Positions 27,670 through 38,001 of a stretch of DNA of 64,000 bases are shown in pieces. Source of the DNA: Falsiphaeobacter marinintestinus (lineage in GTDB: Bacteria; Pseudomonadota; Alphaproteobacteria; Rhodobacterales; Rhodobacteraceae). The DNA lies in NCBI RefSeq assembly GCF_007923355.1, contig NZ_VOGO01000005.1:1-64000 (forward strand). The letters run 5' to 3'. The position numbers and the translations under genes are program-made. The notes below the pieces were generated by a model. The model worked only from the letters and a program-made list of their open reading frames with translations. It was not told where the DNA came from and did no database searches. Position 1 is the stretch's first letter. Every line of letters begins with the position of its first letter.

Positions 27670-28686
27670 TTAAAACGCGTCTTCGAATTTCTTGGCGAGA
27701 TCTTCGATGTTGTCGGGCGGCCAGTCCTCGACGTCCATGCCAAGGTGCAGACCCATTCCGGACAGCACTTCCTTGATCTCGTTCAGCGACTTGCGGCCGA
27801 AGTTCGGGGTGCGCAGCATCTCGGCTTCGGTTTTCTGGATCAGATCGCCGATGTAAACGATGTTGTCGTTCTTCAGGCAGTTTGCCGACCGGACAGACAG
27901 TTCCAGCTCGTCCACTTTCTTCAGCAGAAGCGGGTTGAACTCGAGTCCATCATCGTCGTCCTGACGGTTGGCCGATTCAGGCTCATCGAAGTTGACGAAG
28001 ATCGACAGCTGGTCCTGAAGGATACGCGCGGCAAACGCCACGGCATCTTCCGGAGTCAGCGATCCGTCGGTTTCGATTTTCATCGTCAGCTTGTCATAGT
28101 CCAGAACCTGACCTTCACGGGTCGGCTGAACGTCATAGGCAACCTTCTTGACCGGCGAATAGATCGCATCGATCGGGATCAGGCCGATGGGCGCATCTTC
28201 CGGCTTGTTCTTTTCAGCCGAGACATACCCTTTGCCGGTGTTGACGGTCAGTTCCATGAACAGGTCAGCGCCATCATCAAGGTGGCAGATCACATGCTCG
28301 CGGTTCAGAACCTCGATGCCGGCACTTTCGCTGATGTCACCGGCGGTCACAACCGACGGGCCCTTGGCAGAAATCGACAGGCGCTTGGGGCCTTCGACGT
28401 CCATCGCAAGCGATACGCCTTTGAGGTTCAGGATGATGTCGGTGACGTCTTCACGCACACCAGCAACGGACGAGAATTCGTGCAGGACGTTGTCGATCTG
28501 AACCGACGTAATGGCAGCGCCTTGCAGCGATGACATCAGGATACGGCGCAGGGCGTTGCCCAGCGTCAGACCAAAACCACGTTCCAGCGGTTCGGCCACA
28601 ACGGTGGCCTGGCGCGCTGGGTCATTGCCCGGCTTGACGTCAAGCTGTGTCGGCTTGATCAGTTCTGCCCAATTTTTATGGATCAT
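27670..28686 (-). CDS. rpoA: RNA polymerase alpha subunit
   Basis: The 338-residue alpha subunit. The N-terminal dimerisation/assembly domain (about 1-230) has the [19 protein letters not shown]-type helix, and the C-terminal domain (about 250-330) has the [18 protein letters not shown] helix-hairpin-helix that binds UP elements and activators. I use the ATG at 28686 (MIHKNWAEL); an in-frame ATG upstream is not family-like. Confidence 0.97.
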   Translation of the reverse strand: MIHKNWAELIKPTQLDVKPGNDPARQATVVAEPLERGFGLTLGNALRRILMSSLQGAAITSVQIDNVLHEFSSVAGVREDVTDIILNLKGVSLAMDVEGPKRLSISAKGPSVVTAGDISESAGIEVLNREHVICHLDDGADLFMELTVNTGKGYVSAEKNKPEDAPIGLIPIDAIYSPVKKVAYDVQPTREGQVLDYDKLTMKIETDGSLTPEDAVAFAARILQDQLSIFVNFDEPESANRQDDDDGLEFNPLLLKKVDELELSVRSANCLKNDNIVYIGDLIQKTEAEMLRTPNFGRKSLNEIKEVLSGMGLHLGMDVEDWPPDNIEDLAKKFEDAF

Positions 28687-28801
28687 GCGGTCCCTCCATA
28701 CTTGTCTGTCCCCCATGTCCATTAGGTTCAGACGCCCGAGGTTTCAAAACGGCGAACTGGGGCCGCGCGGAAATGCGTAGCCCCAGCAAATTGATCGGTT
28801 C

Positions 28802-29191
28802 TTAAACGCGGCGGCGCTTCGGCGGGCGGCAGCCATTGTGCGCCATCGGGGTCACATCACGGATCGAGGTGATGTTGAAACCGACAGCGGCCAGTGCGCG
28901 CAGGGCCGATTCACGTCCCGAGCCGGGGCCCTGAACTTCGACTTCCAGCGTTTTCACGCCATGATCCTGGGCCTTCTTGCCTGCATCTTCTGCAGCCATC
29001 TGAGCGGCATAGGGAGTCGATTTCCGCGATCCCTTGAAGCCCATGGTGCCAGCCGACGACCATGCGATCGCGTTGCCCTGCACATCCGAGATCAGGATCT
29101 TGGTGTTGTTGAACGAGCTGTTCACATGCGCCACGCCGGATGCAATGTTCTTACGCTCTTTTTTCTTGGTGCGTGTCTTATCGCGTGCCAT
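28802..29191 (-). CDS. rpsK: 30S ribosomal protein S11
   Basis: The 129-residue small-subunit protein of the platform, with [18 protein letters not shown] and the conserved end [18 protein letters not shown]. It lies 14 bases after rpsM and 115 bases before rpoA. Confidence 0.97.
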   Translation of the reverse strand: MARDKTRTKKKERKNIASGVAHVNSSFNNTKILISDVQGNAIAWSSAGTMGFKGSRKSTPYAAQMAAEDAGKKAQDHGVKTLEVEVQGPGSGRESALRALAAVGFNITSIRDVTPMAHNGCRPPKRRRV

Positions 29192-29205
29192 TGATCAGAC
29201 CCCCC

Positions 29206-29574
29206 TTATTTCTTCTTACCGGCAATGGCCCGTGCGGGGCCTTTGCGAGTACGAGCATTGGTATGGGTCCGCTGACCGCGAACAGGCAGGTTGCGGCGGT
29301 GGCGCAGGCCACGGTAGCAACCAAGGTCCATCAGACGCTTGATGTTCATCTGCGTTTCACGACGCAGGTCACCTTCGACGGTAAAGTTCTCGTCGATATG
29401 CTCACGAATCTTCAGGACTTCGGCGTCAGACAGTTCATTGACGCGACGAGCCTGGTCGATGCCGACCGATTCGCAGATGGATTTGGCCGATGCAGGGCCG
29501 ATTCCGGTGATATATGTCAGGGCGATGGGGACCCGCTTTGCAGTCGGGATGTTTACGCCGGCAATACGTGCCAC
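29206..29574 (-). CDS. rpsM: 30S ribosomal protein S13
   Basis: The 122-residue head protein contacting P-site tRNA. It begins [15 protein letters not shown] and ends with the basic tail [20 protein letters not shown]. Its own strong promoter candidate lies about 155 bases upstream, so the rpsM-rpsK-rpoA-rplQ part can be transcribed separately from secY-adk. Confidence 0.97.
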   Translation of the reverse strand: MARIAGVNIPTAKRVPIALTYITGIGPASAKSICESVGIDQARRVNELSDAEVLKIREHIDENFTVEGDLRRETQMNIKRLMDLGCYRGLRHRRNLPVRGQRTHTNARTRKGPARAIAGKKK

Positions 29575-29730
29575 GTGTCACTTTCCTTTTCGTTGCGGTT
29601 CCGTTGTGCCGGAACCTTTTTTCACAACGCTTGACCTTGGCAGTGTCGCCAGCGGGCCCAGCAGTATGAGAGGTGATCTTGTGGACAGACGAATCCCGCC
29701 CACGCGATTGATTCCCTTGCGGGATGGGGG

Positions 29731-29759
29731 TCGATATGGGGTTTTTCAGAAATCGTCAA
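29731..29759 (-). promoter_or_regulatory. Strong promoter candidate for rpsM-rpsK-rpoA-rplQ
   Basis: TTGACG (29759-29754) and TATCGA (29736-29731), spacer exactly 17 bases, in the 259-base gap between adk and rpsM. Good match to sigma-70 type sites. Confidence 0.6.
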
Positions 29760-29833
29760 GCCCTGCGAAGCAAGTGCCGTTGTCAAAGCCCCCGAAACGC
29801 TAAATCATCTCGTATCGGGGCGCTGTGAATTGC

Positions 29834-30433
29834 CTAACCGTTGCCGATGATATCGCCGCCATTCAGCACTGCTGAAATCGCCGACTTGACCTCATCCATC
29901 GTCCCCAGACCATCAATCGAGGTCAGGTTGCCCTTGGCATGATAGTAACCAATCAGCGGCGCGGTTTTCTTGTAATATTCCATCAGGCGGATGCGCACGC
30001 TGTCTTCGTTGTCGTCGGCGCGGGCCTCTTTGCCAGCAGCGACGGCTTCGGCGGCGCGGCCAACGATGCGCTTGACCAGCGTGTCGTCGTCAACCTGCAT
30101 CTCGATCACAGCGTCAAGCTGTTCGCCATTCTCTTCCAGCAGATCCGCCAATGCGTCAGCCTGGGCCAGGGTGCGGGGGAAGCCATCAAAGATAAAGCCA
30201 CCCTTTTTATCGCCTTCAAGCTGTTCGCGGATCAGCCCGATCACGATCTCGTCGGTGACAAGCTCGCCCTTGTCCATGACGTCGGCCACAATCTTGCCCA
30301 TCTCGGTGCCGCTGGTGCGTGCTGCGCGCAGCATGTCGCCGGTGCTCAGCTGGATCATGTCGCGGTCTGCGACCAGCATGCCAGCCTGCGTTCCTTTACC
30401 GGCCCCCGGAGGCCCAAGCAGAATGATGTTCAT
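29834..30433 (-). CDS. adk: Adenylate kinase (short form)
   Basis: Interconverts ATP+AMP and 2 ADP. At 199 residues it is the short type without a zinc-bearing lid: P-loop [10 protein letters not shown] (about 7-16), [19 protein letters not shown] and the lid arginine region RIVGRAAEA. It is four bases overlapped with secY, the standard secY-adk pair. Confidence 0.95.
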   Translation of the reverse strand: MNIILLGPPGAGKGTQAGMLVADRDMIQLSTGDMLRAARTSGTEMGKIVADVMDKGELVTDEIVIGLIREQLEGDKKGGFIFDGFPRTLAQADALADLLEENGEQLDAVIEMQVDDDTLVKRIVGRAAEAVAAGKEARADDNEDSVRIRLMEYYKKTAPLIGYYHAKGNLTSIDGLGTMDEVKSAISAVLNGGDIIGNG

Positions 30434-31800
30434 CGACGAGCTGGCCCCCTCCTGCCGCGCTTCTTGCCACCACCTTTACGGCTCAGCTGAGATTTTTCGA
30501 TCAGACCTTCGTATTGGTGCGCCAGAAGATGGCTCTGCACCTGCTGGATCGTATCCATGGTGACCGAAACGATAATCAGAACCGACGTGCCCCCGAAATA
30601 GAACGGAATGGCGAACTGGCCGCGCAGAATTTCCGGCAAGACGCAGACTGCAGCCAGATAGGCCGAGCCCAGCACAAGGATGCGGTTGACCACATATTCC
30701 AGATACTCGGCGGTTTTCTTGCCCGGACGGATGCCGGGGACAAAGCCGTTCTGGTTCTTCAGGTTCTGCGCCACGTCATCGGGTTTGAACGACACGTTGA
30801 ACGTATAGAAATAGGCAAAGAACACGATCATCGAGACGAAGAACAACAGGTACAGCGGCTGGCCGGGGCCAAAGTTGGCCAAAAGCCAGGACATCACAGG
30901 GCCGCTTGCCGCACCGCTTGAGAAGGTCGAGATCGTGACCGGCAGCAACAGAAGCGAGCTGGCGAAGATCGCCGGGATTACACCGGCTGGGTTGACCTTG
31001 ACCGGCAGGTGGCTGGAGCCACCGTCATAGACCTTCATACCGACCTGACGGCGCGGATACTGAATATGGATCTTGCGCAACGCCCGCTCCATGAACACCA
31101 CGAAGGTGATCACGCCGATAACCATCAAAAGCACACCAACGATCACGGCGGGGCTGATTGCGCCGCTGCGGCCCGAGGCAAAGAACTGCGCGATGGCAGC
31201 GGGAACTTCGGCGATGATGCCGACGAAGATGATCAGCGAAATACCGTTGCCGATGCCGCGCGCGGTGATCTGTTCACCCAGCCACATCAGGAACATTGTG
31301 CCCCCCACCAGGGTGATCATCGTCGAGAATCGGAAATACATGCCCGGATCATGGGCCAGATCGCCCGCTTCCAGTGACACCGCAAGGCCATAGGCCTGCA
31401 CCGTGGCCAGCGCCACCGTGCCCAGACGGGTATACTGGTTGATCTTCTTACGGCCCTGTTCGCCTTCTTTCTTGAGCTGCTCAAGCGACGGCACCATGGC
31501 CGTCAGCAACTGCACGATGATCGACGCCGAGATATAGGGCATGATGCCAAGGGCGAAGATGCCCATACGACCCAGTGCGCCACCGGTGAACATCGACACC
31601 ATGCCGCCGATGCCCTGCCCCGCACTCTCCATGAATTCACGCAGCGCCGACCCATCAATGCCGGGCACCGGGATAAAGGTGCCAAGGCGATAGACGATCA
31701 GAAGGCCAAGCGTGAAAAGGATGCGATTACGCAGATCTGTCGCTTTGCCAAGGGCGGACCAACTTGTGTTCGCCGCCATTTGTTCTGCTGCTGATACCAT
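30430..31800 (-). CDS. secY: Protein translocase subunit SecY
   Basis: The main channel of the SecYEG translocon: 456 residues with ten hydrophobic segments, the plug region, and the cytoplasmic loops with the conserved RRVG-like YPRRQVG and the C-terminal GGGKKRG. Length is normal. Its start is separated from rplO by 110 bases that contain a GC hairpin. Confidence 0.97.
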   Translation of the reverse strand: MVSAAEQMAANTSWSALGKATDLRNRILFTLGLLIVYRLGTFIPVPGIDGSALREFMESAGQGIGGMVSMFTGGALGRMGIFALGIMPYISASIIVQLLTAMVPSLEQLKKEGEQGRKKINQYTRLGTVALATVQAYGLAVSLEAGDLAHDPGMYFRFSTMITLVGGTMFLMWLGEQITARGIGNGISLIIFVGIIAEVPAAIAQFFASGRSGAISPAVIVGVLLMVIGVITFVVFMERALRKIHIQYPRRQVGMKVYDGGSSHLPVKVNPAGVIPAIFASSLLLLPVTISTFSSGAASGPVMSWLLANFGPGQPLYLLFFVSMIVFFAYFYTFNVSFKPDDVAQNLKNQNGFVPGIRPGKKTAEYLEYVVNRILVLGSAYLAAVCVLPEILRGQFAIPFYFGGTSVLIIVSVTMDTIQQVQSHLLAHQYEGLIEKSQLSRKGGGKKRGRRGPARR

Positions 31801-31824
31801 TGAATGCGGTCTCTTTTATGCAAA

Positions 31825-31858
31825 CACCGCCCGGAACCGTTTTCTGGCTCGGGCGGCG
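31825..31858 (-). other. GC-rich stem-loop between rplO and secY
   Basis: CACCGCCCG (31825-31833) and CGGGCGGCG (31850-31858) form a 9-bp stem with one wobble and a 16-base loop. Only GTGTTTGC follows on minus, so it may attenuate rather than terminate secY transcription. Confidence 0.4.
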
Positions 31859-31910
31859 TCAGGGAAAACTCAGGGGATATGTAAGCGGCATATGCGCCGC
31901 TCACAACCCG

Positions 31911-32390
31911 TTATTCTGCGGCGGGTGCCGCTGCGGCTGCCACCTTCAGAGACCCACCAGCCTTTTCGACCGCCTCGACCGCCGATTTCGACGCGCCGGT
32001 GACTTCGATGTTCAGGGCTGCGGTGACGTCGCCTTTGGCGAGAACGCGGATGCCGTCACGCTTGCGACGGACCAGTCCGGATGCGATCAGCGCATCTTCG
32101 GTGATCGCGGACGAGCCGTCGATCTTGCCCGCATCAACAAACTTCTGGATCAGGCCCAGGTTGATAACGGCGAATTCTTTGCGGTTCGGCTTGTTGAAGC
32201 CACGCTTGGGAAGACGCTGGTACAAAGGCATCTGACCGCCTTCGTAACCGTTGATCGCCACACCCGAACGGGAGTTCTGGCCTTTGATACCACGGCCACC
32301 CATTTTACCTTTACCGGACCCGGGGCCACGGCCAACGCGCATGCGTTTCTTGGTTGCGCCAGGGTTGTCGCGCAGTTCGTTCAGTTTCAT
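31911..32390 (-). CDS. rplO: 50S ribosomal protein L15
   Basis: The 159-residue protein begins [22 protein letters not shown] followed by [15 protein letters not shown], typical of L15, with a C-terminal acid/alanine-rich end. The start is the ATG at 32390 with GGAG nine bases upstream; a longer open frame exists before it. It is first in its block, with the spc genes normally before it displaced 3 kb upstream. Confidence 0.97.
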   Translation of the reverse strand: MKLNELRDNPGATKKRMRVGRGPGSGKGKMGGRGIKGQNSRSGVAINGYEGGQMPLYQRLPKRGFNKPNRKEFAVINLGLIQKFVDAGKIDGSSAITEDALIASGLVRRKRDGIRVLAKGDVTAALNIEVTGASKSAVEAVEKAGGSLKVAAAAAPAAE

Positions 32391-32486
32391 ATCGCTTCTC
32401 CTAAGCCGGATGTGGCCCCCGAAGCGTAACGGGCCAACCACGGCGTTTCTTGGTTTTGATTCTGTGGCACAGATGGCCACCGGCTG

Positions 32487-32515
32487 CGTTTACATGGATG
32501 CCCCTGTCGTTTCAA
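32487..32515 (-). promoter_or_regulatory. Promoter candidate for rplO-secY-adk
   Basis: TTGAAA (32515-32510) and TAAACG (32492-32487) with a 17-base spacer, about 97 bases upstream of the rplO ATG. It would serve rplO-secY now cut off from the upstream spc genes. Confidence 0.5.
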
Positions 32516-32555
32516 GTGCTCTTGGGCAGGTTTGGCGCCTCAGTCGGCCTGCCTG

Positions 32556-32586
32556 TTGACATAACGACCAAAGCCGCCCATATGCC
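32556..32586 (+). promoter_or_regulatory. Promoter candidate for the DEAD-box helicase
   Basis: TTGACA at 32556-32561 with TATGCC at 32581-32586 (19 bases) or CATATG at 32579 (17 bases). It would leave a 5' leader of about 235-240 bases, like the long leaders of cold-induced helicase genes. Confidence 0.4.
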
Positions 32587-32827
32587 TCTTACTTGCTTGT
32601 CTGCTGCGTGAGCGGACCGCGCGTTGTTTGGCTGAAATTCAGCCACGGACTCCGCAGCACATACTATCCTCACCTTGTTCCCATTTCACGCGGGGTTCAG
32701 CGCGCTGAACATGTCCGGGCTCCTCCGGATCTGTCTGGTGCGGACCGCATACCGCGATCGTCGTCCCCTACGGGATGGCATCACCTGTTCGTGTGGCAAT
32801 GCTTGCCGCACCCGAAAGGACCAGTCT

Positions 32828-34051
32828 TTGGACTTTACCATGTTGGGGCTGACGCCCCGCCTGATCGCCAATCTTGAAAACCTTGGCATCAACGAACCGA
32901 CACCGATCCAGAAAAAAGCCGTGCCACACGCCATGAACGGGCGTGACGTGATGGGCCTTGCTCAGACCGGCACCGGCAAAACGCTGGCCTTTGGTCTGCC
33001 CTTGTTGACCGCCCTTCAGCGGATCGAAGGCAAGCCCGAGCCGAAGACCGCACGCGGCCTGATCCTTGCGCCAACGCGCGAGCTGGCCAAGCAGATCGTC
33101 GACAACCTTCTGGCCTATGGCGCAGGGACTTCGGTTCGCGTCGCTCTGGTCGTTGGCGGCGTGTCGATCAACGCCCAGATCAACAAGTTGCAGCGCGGCA
33201 CCGAGCTGCTGGTTGCAACACCCGGCCGTTTGATTGACCTGCTGGATCGCAAAGCCGTTCGTCTGGATGACACCAAGTTTCTGGTGCTGGACGAAGCCGA
33301 CCAGATGCTGGACCTTGGCTTTATCCACGCGCTGCGCCAGATTGCGCGGCTGCTGCCGGACGAACGCCAGACCATGCTGTTTTCGGCCACCATGCCAAAA
33401 CAGATGTCGGAAATCGCCGACAGCTACCTCAATGATCCGGTTCGCGTTGAAACCGCGCCTCCGGGCAAACCGATCGAAAAGATCGAGCAGTCCGTACATT
33501 TTGTGGCACAAGCCGCGAAAAGTTCGCTGTTGATCGAACATCTGGGTGAGCATCGCGGCGAACTGGCGCTGGTGTTCTCGCGCACCAAACACGGCGCCGA
33601 ACGGCTCAGCAAATCGCTCGACAAGGCCGGGTTCAAGGCCGGGTCTGTGCACGGCAACAAATCGCAGGGCCAGCGTGAACGTGCATTGAAAGCCTTCCGC
33701 AATGGCGATCTGCAGGTTCTGGTCGCGACGGATGTTGCGGCGCGGGGTCTGGATATCCCGGATGTGCGCCACGTCTATAACTTTGATCTGCCGAACGTGC
33801 CCGACAACTATGTGCACCGGATCGGCCGGACCGCCCGTGCCGGTCGTGATGGCAGTGCCGTTGCCTATTGTGCGCCTGATGAAATGGGTCAGCTGAAAGA
33901 CATTCAGAAAACCATGGGCCGCGACATCCCGGTGGCCAGCGGCACCCCGTGGGAGCCTGTGAAGTCTGAAGCCAAGGCAAAGGCCAAGCCGTACAAACGG
34001 CGCAGGCCGCAGGGCCGCAGGTCTGGTGGCGGCAACAGACGCGCTGCATAA
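32828..34051 (+). CDS. DEAD-box RNA helicase
   Basis: A 407-residue ATP-dependent RNA helicase. In order: Q motif PTPIQKK, motif I AQTGTGKT, Ia PTRELAKQ, Ib TPGR, II DEAD (VLDEADQMLD), III SAT, IV LVFSRTK, V ATDVAARGLD, VI HRIGRTARAGRDG. The C-terminal tail (about 370-407) is strongly basic (KAKAKPYKRRRPQGRRSGG), as in RhlE-type cold/ribosome-assembly helicases. I use the TTG at 32828 because AAAGGA ends 7 bases before it; the ATG at 32840 is the alternative. Oriented against the surrounding ribosomal genes; ends at a terminator. Confidence 0.93.
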   Translation: MDFTMLGLTPRLIANLENLGINEPTPIQKKAVPHAMNGRDVMGLAQTGTGKTLAFGLPLLTALQRIEGKPEPKTARGLILAPTRELAKQIVDNLLAYGAGTSVRVALVVGGVSINAQINKLQRGTELLVATPGRLIDLLDRKAVRLDDTKFLVLDEADQMLDLGFIHALRQIARLLPDERQTMLFSATMPKQMSEIADSYLNDPVRVETAPPGKPIEKIEQSVHFVAQAAKSSLLIEHLGEHRGELALVFSRTKHGAERLSKSLDKAGFKAGSVHGNKSQGQRERALKAFRNGDLQVLVATDVAARGLDIPDVRHVYNFDLPNVPDNYVHRIGRTARAGRDGSAVAYCAPDEMGQLKDIQKTMGRDIPVASGTPWEPVKSEAKAKAKPYKRRRPQGRRSGGGNRRAA

Positions 34052-34060
34052 GCTTGAAAG

Positions 34061-34094
34061 AACGCCCCGGTCCAGCGACCGGGGCGTTTTTCTT
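34061..34094. terminator. Bidirectional terminator between helicase and P450 gene
   Basis: AACGCCCCGGT (34061-34071) and ACCGGGGCGTT (34078-34088), 11 bp, 6-base loop, then TTTTCTTT on plus and TTCTTTC on minus. It lies 10 bases after the helicase and 12 after the P450 gene. Confidence 0.9.
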
Positions 34095-34100
34095 TGCACC

Positions 34101-35312
34101 CTATCGCACCCGGATCGGCAGCGACGTAAAACCACGGAACCGGGCCAGCGGCAGGATCTCACGCGGGCCATTACCTGTAACATTGGGGAAACGTTTCACG
34201 AAACGTCCCAACGCAATGCGCCCTTCCACCCGCGCCAGCGTCGCCCCAAGGCAAACATGGATGCCGGTGATGAACGCGATGTGGCGGTTCGGCTTGCGGG
34301 TGATATCCACCCGGTCAGGATCTTCGAACACCGCCGGGTCGCGATTGGCCCCGGCGATCGAGGTATGGATATAGGTGCCCTTGGGCAAGACCTCTCCACC
34401 CGGCAGTTCGATATCAGCGCCCGCCAGACGGTTGCCGATCTGCAGCGGGCTTTGCACCCGCAAAAACTCTTCCACAGCCGTTGTGATATGGTCGGGTTCA
34501 TCCATCAGCAATTGATGTTGGTCAGGATGGTCCAACAGCGTGGCAATCGCGTTTGCCGTCATGCTGGTCGTGGTTTCATGCCCCGCGTTCAGCAGGAAGA
34601 TACAGTTCTGGATCAATTCTTCTTGCGTCAGGCTGCGCCCGTCATGTTCGCCAAAGATCAGCGATTCAAGCACTTCGCCCTCGGCCGCGCCATCGGGGTT
34701 ACGCCGCCTGTGATCAATCAGGTCGCCCAGAATTTTCGAGAACTCAACAACCGCCGCATTGCCCGCCGCCATGCGATCTGGCGGAACAATCGGGTCCAAA
34801 GCCCCTAGGATGGCCAGCGAATAGCCACGCAGCTTTTCGCGGTACTCTTCCGGAATCCCCAACATGAACGAGATGATCTCGGTCGGCAGAATGGTGGCGA
34901 AATCCGAGATCAGGTCCAGCTCTCCCATGTCATCGACACGGTCCAGCAAGCCATCCACAATGCCTTCTATCCGGCTTTCCATTTCGGCCAGTTTGCGCGG
35001 CGTGAACGCCCCGGCGATCAGCTTGCGCACCACGGTATGATAGGGTGGGTCGCGAAAGATCAGGCTGGTGGTGTGGTGGGTGTGCAGCGGACATTGCCCG
35101 AACTTCTTGCCGAACTCATCCGTCTTGTCCGACAGCATGTCACGGGATTGATACACCTTCAGGCAATCGGCATGCCGCGTCAGATACACCGACCCGTCGG
35201 CGTTTGTGTGGATCGGGCTGTTGTCACGCAACCAGTGCAACGTCGGATGCGGGTTTTCGATAAACCCCCGATCTATGGAATTCAGGTCGAACGCCCGTAA
35301 ATCCGTAAGCAT
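34101..35312 (-). CDS. Cytochrome P450
   Basis: A soluble bacterial P450 of 403 residues. The I-helix oxygen motif is AGHETTTS, the K-helix ExxR is EEFLR, and the heme loop is FITGIHVCLGATLAR with the axial cysteine. There is no membrane anchor. No ferredoxin or reductase gene is adjacent, so electrons must come from elsewhere. It sits alone between rpmD (upstream) and the convergent helicase. Substrate unknown. Confidence 0.93.
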   Translation of the reverse strand: MLTDLRAFDLNSIDRGFIENPHPTLHWLRDNSPIHTNADGSVYLTRHADCLKVYQSRDMLSDKTDEFGKKFGQCPLHTHHTTSLIFRDPPYHTVVRKLIAGAFTPRKLAEMESRIEGIVDGLLDRVDDMGELDLISDFATILPTEIISFMLGIPEEYREKLRGYSLAILGALDPIVPPDRMAAGNAAVVEFSKILGDLIDHRRRNPDGAAEGEVLESLIFGEHDGRSLTQEELIQNCIFLLNAGHETTTSMTANAIATLLDHPDQHQLLMDEPDHITTAVEEFLRVQSPLQIGNRLAGADIELPGGEVLPKGTYIHTSIAGANRDPAVFEDPDRVDITRKPNRHIAFITGIHVCLGATLARVEGRIALGRFVKRFPNVTGNGPREILPLARFRGFTSLPIRVR

Positions 35313-35386
35313 GCTTATCTCCTCCCCCGTCCGAACTCTGACCTGTCAGATCTGTTCTGGCAAGAGCCATGCCCGCTCAACGAAAA

Positions 35387-35414
35387 AAACGCCCCCGGTT
35401 TCCCGGAGGCGTTT
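35387..35414 (-). terminator. Terminator of the rpmC-to-rpmD ribosomal block
   Basis: AAACGCCTCCGG and CCGGGGGCGTTT arms on the minus strand (one mismatch) with a 4-base loop, then TTTT. It lies 40 bases after the rpmD stop and separates rpmD from the P450 gene. Confidence 0.88.
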
Positions 35415-35453
35415 GAACGATCAGATATGGCGAAGATCCCCTCGCCAAACGTG

Positions 35454-35642
35454 TCAGTCGCGTTCTTCGATGATTTCGACCATGTGCGAAACCTTCCGCA
35501 CCATGCCGCGGATCGAGGGTGTATCCTCAAGTTCGCGGGTGCGGTTCATCTTGTTGAGACCCAGACCGATAAGCGTTGCACGCTGGTCGGCGGGGCGGCG
35601 GATCGGAGAGCCGACCTGCTTGACGACGATGGTTTTTGCCAT
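35454..35642 (-). CDS. rpmD: 50S ribosomal protein L30
   Basis: A 62-residue protein starting [20 protein letters not shown] and containing [22 protein letters not shown], the L30 signature. It normally precedes rplO; here a terminator and the P450/helicase pair follow. Confidence 0.97.
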   Translation of the reverse strand: MAKTIVVKQVGSPIRRPADQRATLIGLGLNKMNRTRELEDTPSIRGMVRKVSHMVEIIEERD

Positions 35643-35654
35643 GAGTGCGTCTCC

Positions 35655-36236
35655 TTATGCGTCTGCGGTTTCAGCAGGCGCTGCTGCAACCGGTGCTTCG
35701 TCCCGCTTGGGCAGGATGTCAGCAACCTTTTTGCCGCGGCGCTGAGCCACCGAACGGGGCGACTGCTCTTTTTGCAGGCCGTCGATGGTGGCACGGATCA
35801 TGTTATAGGGGTTCTGCGAGCCAATCGACTTCGACACAACGTCCTTTACACCCAGCATCTCGAACACGGCACGCATCGGACCACCGGCGATGATTCCGGT
35901 ACCTTCAGGTGCTGACCGCATGACGACCTTGCCGGCACCGTGACGACCTTCCATGTCGTGGTGCAGGGTGCGGCCTTCTTTCAGCTGCACACGGATCATC
36001 TGGCGCTTGGCCTGTTCTGTGGCCTTGCGGATCGCTTCGGGAACTTCTTTGGCTTTACCTTTGCCAAAACCGACGCGGCCCTTCTGGTCACCAACCACTA
36101 CGAGAGCGGCGAAACCAAAGCGCTTACCACCCTTAACGGTTTTAGAAACCCGGTTGATCGCGACCAGGCGGTCTGCGAATTCCGGTGTTTCGTCACGATC
36201 GCGGCCACGGCCCCGACGGTTATCACGTTCTGCCAT
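35655..36236 (-). CDS. rpsE: 30S ribosomal protein S5
   Basis: The 193-residue small-subunit protein. The S5 double-stranded RNA-binding motif lies at about 35-70 ([16 protein letters not shown]) and the fidelity region [13 protein letters not shown] follows. The N-terminal RGRGRDRDE extension is usual in the group. Start ATG at 36236. Confidence 0.97.
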   Translation of the reverse strand: MAERDNRRGRGRDRDETPEFADRLVAINRVSKTVKGGKRFGFAALVVVGDQKGRVGFGKGKAKEVPEAIRKATEQAKRQMIRVQLKEGRTLHHDMEGRHGAGKVVMRSAPEGTGIIAGGPMRAVFEMLGVKDVVSKSIGSQNPYNMIRATIDGLQKEQSPRSVAQRRGKKVADILPKRDEAPVAAAPAETADA

Positions 36237-36356
36237 GCGGCATTCCTTTCAGACTGGCGCTGCCCTTGTCAGGCCCTGCGCCTTGAATTTGTCAATCCAG
36301 GTGGGTCAGCTGACCCCCGGATTATCGGGGCGGTGTCGCCACCGCCCACACTGGTC

Positions 36357-36716
36357 TTAGATCTTCAAGCCACCTTCACGCGCAGCGTCGGCCAAAGCCT
36401 TCACCTTGCCGTGGAAGAGAAATCCGCCGCGATCGAAATAGGCTTCGCTCACACCGGCTGCCTTGGCACGTTCGGCAATCGCTGCACCCACTTTCGTGGC
36501 TGCTTCGACGTTGTTCTTGCCGACAATTCCCAGATCCTTCTCGAGAGAAGAAGCCGAGGCCAGGGTGACACCGTTGACGTCGTCGATCAGCTGAACGCTG
36601 ATGTTCTTGTTCGAACGGTGAACCGACAGGCGCGGACGCCCTGCGTTGACTTTGCGAAGCTTGTTCCGGACGCGCAGGCGGCGCTTGAGGAACAGATCCC
36701 GTTTGCTGTTTGCCAT
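36357..36716 (-). CDS. rplR: 50S ribosomal protein L18
   Basis: The 119-residue 5S-rRNA-binding protein: [33 protein letters not shown] and the end [24 protein letters not shown]. It is 11 bases after rplF. A 120-base gap to rpsE contains a short CCCC/GGGG stem and no gene. Confidence 0.97.
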   Translation of the reverse strand: MANSKRDLFLKRRLRVRNKLRKVNAGRPRLSVHRSNKNISVQLIDDVNGVTLASASSLEKDLGIVGKNNVEAATKVGAAIAERAKAAGVSEAYFDRGGFLFHGKVKALADAAREGGLKI

Positions 36717-36727
36717 TTGTCTGGTCC

Positions 36728-37261
36728 TTACTTCTTCTTGCCTTCCTTGCGGAAGATATACTCATCCTTATAGCGGATACCTTTGCCCTTATAGGGCTCG
36801 GGCTTACGCCATGCTCGGATGTTTGCTGCAACCTGGCCAACCAACTGTTCGTCGGTGCCTTCGACGATGATGACTGTCGCTTTCGGCGAGGTGACTGTGA
36901 CACCTTCCGGGGCAACAAAATCAACATCATGCGACAGGCCGAGGTTCAGCTTCAGGGTGTTGCCCTGCATCTGAGCCCGGTAACCAACACCCTGGATCTC
37001 CAGCTCTTTCTTGAAGCCGTCGGTCACACCGGTCACCAGATTGGCGACCATGGTGCGGGACATGCCCCATTGCTGGCGGGCACGCTTGGATTTGCCGCGT
37101 GGGATGACGCTGATCGAGCTGTCTTCGACAGAAAGCGTGACGTCGTCGGTCGCGGTGAAGGAACGGGCGCCTTTCGGGCCCTTCACTTCGATGGTCTGGC
37201 CGGAGACAGCAGCAGTTACGCCGCTGGGCAGCTCGACCGGTTTCTTACCAATACGAGACAT
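36728..37261 (-). CDS. rplF: 50S ribosomal protein L6
   Basis: The 177-residue protein with the duplicated L6 fold: [15 protein letters not shown] at the start and the C-terminal [13 protein letters not shown] signature. The ATG at 37261 is used; the longer upstream frame overlaps rpsH. Confidence 0.97.
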   Translation of the reverse strand: MSRIGKKPVELPSGVTAAVSGQTIEVKGPKGARSFTATDDVTLSVEDSSISVIPRGKSKRARQQWGMSRTMVANLVTGVTDGFKKELEIQGVGYRAQMQGNTLKLNLGLSHDVDFVAPEGVTVTSPKATVIIVEGTDEQLVGQVAANIRAWRKPEPYKGKGIRYKDEYIFRKEGKKK

Positions 37262-37271
37262 TGCGTTCTCC

Positions 37272-37664
37272 TTAGAAGACGGTGCAAAGCACTTCGCCGC
37301 CAACATTCTGGCTGCGTGCGTTCGCGTCCGACATCACACCTTTCGGAGTGCTGACAATCGACACACCCAGTCCCTGACGGACGCTGGGGATATCTTTGAC
37401 ACCCATGTACACGCGACGACCGGGTTTGGAGACCCGCTTGACTTCGCGAATAACAGGAATGCCTTCATAGTACTTCAGGCTGATCTCGATTGCCGGATGG
37501 CCATTGGAATCCGTGGCACTTTCGTAGCCGCGAATATAGCCTTCGTCCGCCAGCACATCCAGAACCCAACCGCGCAGTTTGGATGCGGGGGTGGATACGG
37601 TGGATTTGCCACGCAGTTGTGCGTTGCGGATCCGGGTGAGCATATCGCCGATAGGATCGTTCAT
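37272..37664 (-). CDS. rpsH: 30S ribosomal protein S8
   Basis: The 130-residue protein starts [20 protein letters not shown] and ends [28 protein letters not shown], the conserved rRNA-binding end. In E. coli S8 represses the spc operon; the arrangement rpsN-rpsH-rplF is standard. Confidence 0.97.
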   Translation of the reverse strand: MNDPIGDMLTRIRNAQLRGKSTVSTPASKLRGWVLDVLADEGYIRGYESATDSNGHPAIEISLKYYEGIPVIREVKRVSKPGRRVYMGVKDIPSVRQGLGVSIVSTPKGVMSDANARSQNVGGEVLCTVF

Positions 37665-37677
37665 CTGTCGCTCTCCC

Positions 37678-37983
37678 TTACCAGCTCGATTTCACCATAC
37701 CGGGGATCTGGCCATTCGAGCCCAGTTCCCGCAGCGCGATCCGGCTGACCTTAAGCTTACGGTAGTAAGCGTGAGGACGACCAGTCAGCTGACAACGGTT
37801 GTGCAGACGGGTTGCCGAGCTGTTGCGCGGCAGTTTTGCCAGTTTCAGACGCGCTTTGAAACGCTCTTCCATCGGCAGGCTTTCGTCATTCGCGATTTCT
37901 TTCAGCTCGGCGCGCTTAGCGGCATATTTTGCCACCAGACGCTCGCGCTTTTTCTCGCGTTCGATCATGCTTTTCTTAGCCAT
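37678..37983 (-). CDS. rpsN: 30S ribosomal protein S14
   Basis: The 101-residue, zinc-free long form of S14, without the CxxC pairs of short forms. It starts [17 protein letters not shown] and ends with [26 protein letters not shown]. Confidence 0.97.
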   Translation of the reverse strand: MAKKSMIEREKKRERLVAKYAAKRAELKEIANDESLPMEERFKARLKLAKLPRNSSATRLHNRCQLTGRPHAYYRKLKVSRIALRELGSNGQIPGMVKSSW

Positions 37984-38001
37984 GAAATATCTCTCCCAGG
38001 C

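Larger units (their letters stand above)
32391..32827. other. Divergent 437-base region between rplO and the DEAD-box helicase
   Basis: Holds one promoter candidate for each side: 32487-32515 (minus, rplO-secY) and 32556-32586 (plus, helicase). No gene is supported; a reading frame that extends the helicase upstream through 32675 lacks protein-like sequence. Confidence 0.6.

Noticed and set aside
32675-32827. In-frame upstream extension of the DEAD helicase
   Set aside because: Not protein-like; ribosome site favours the TTG at 32828.
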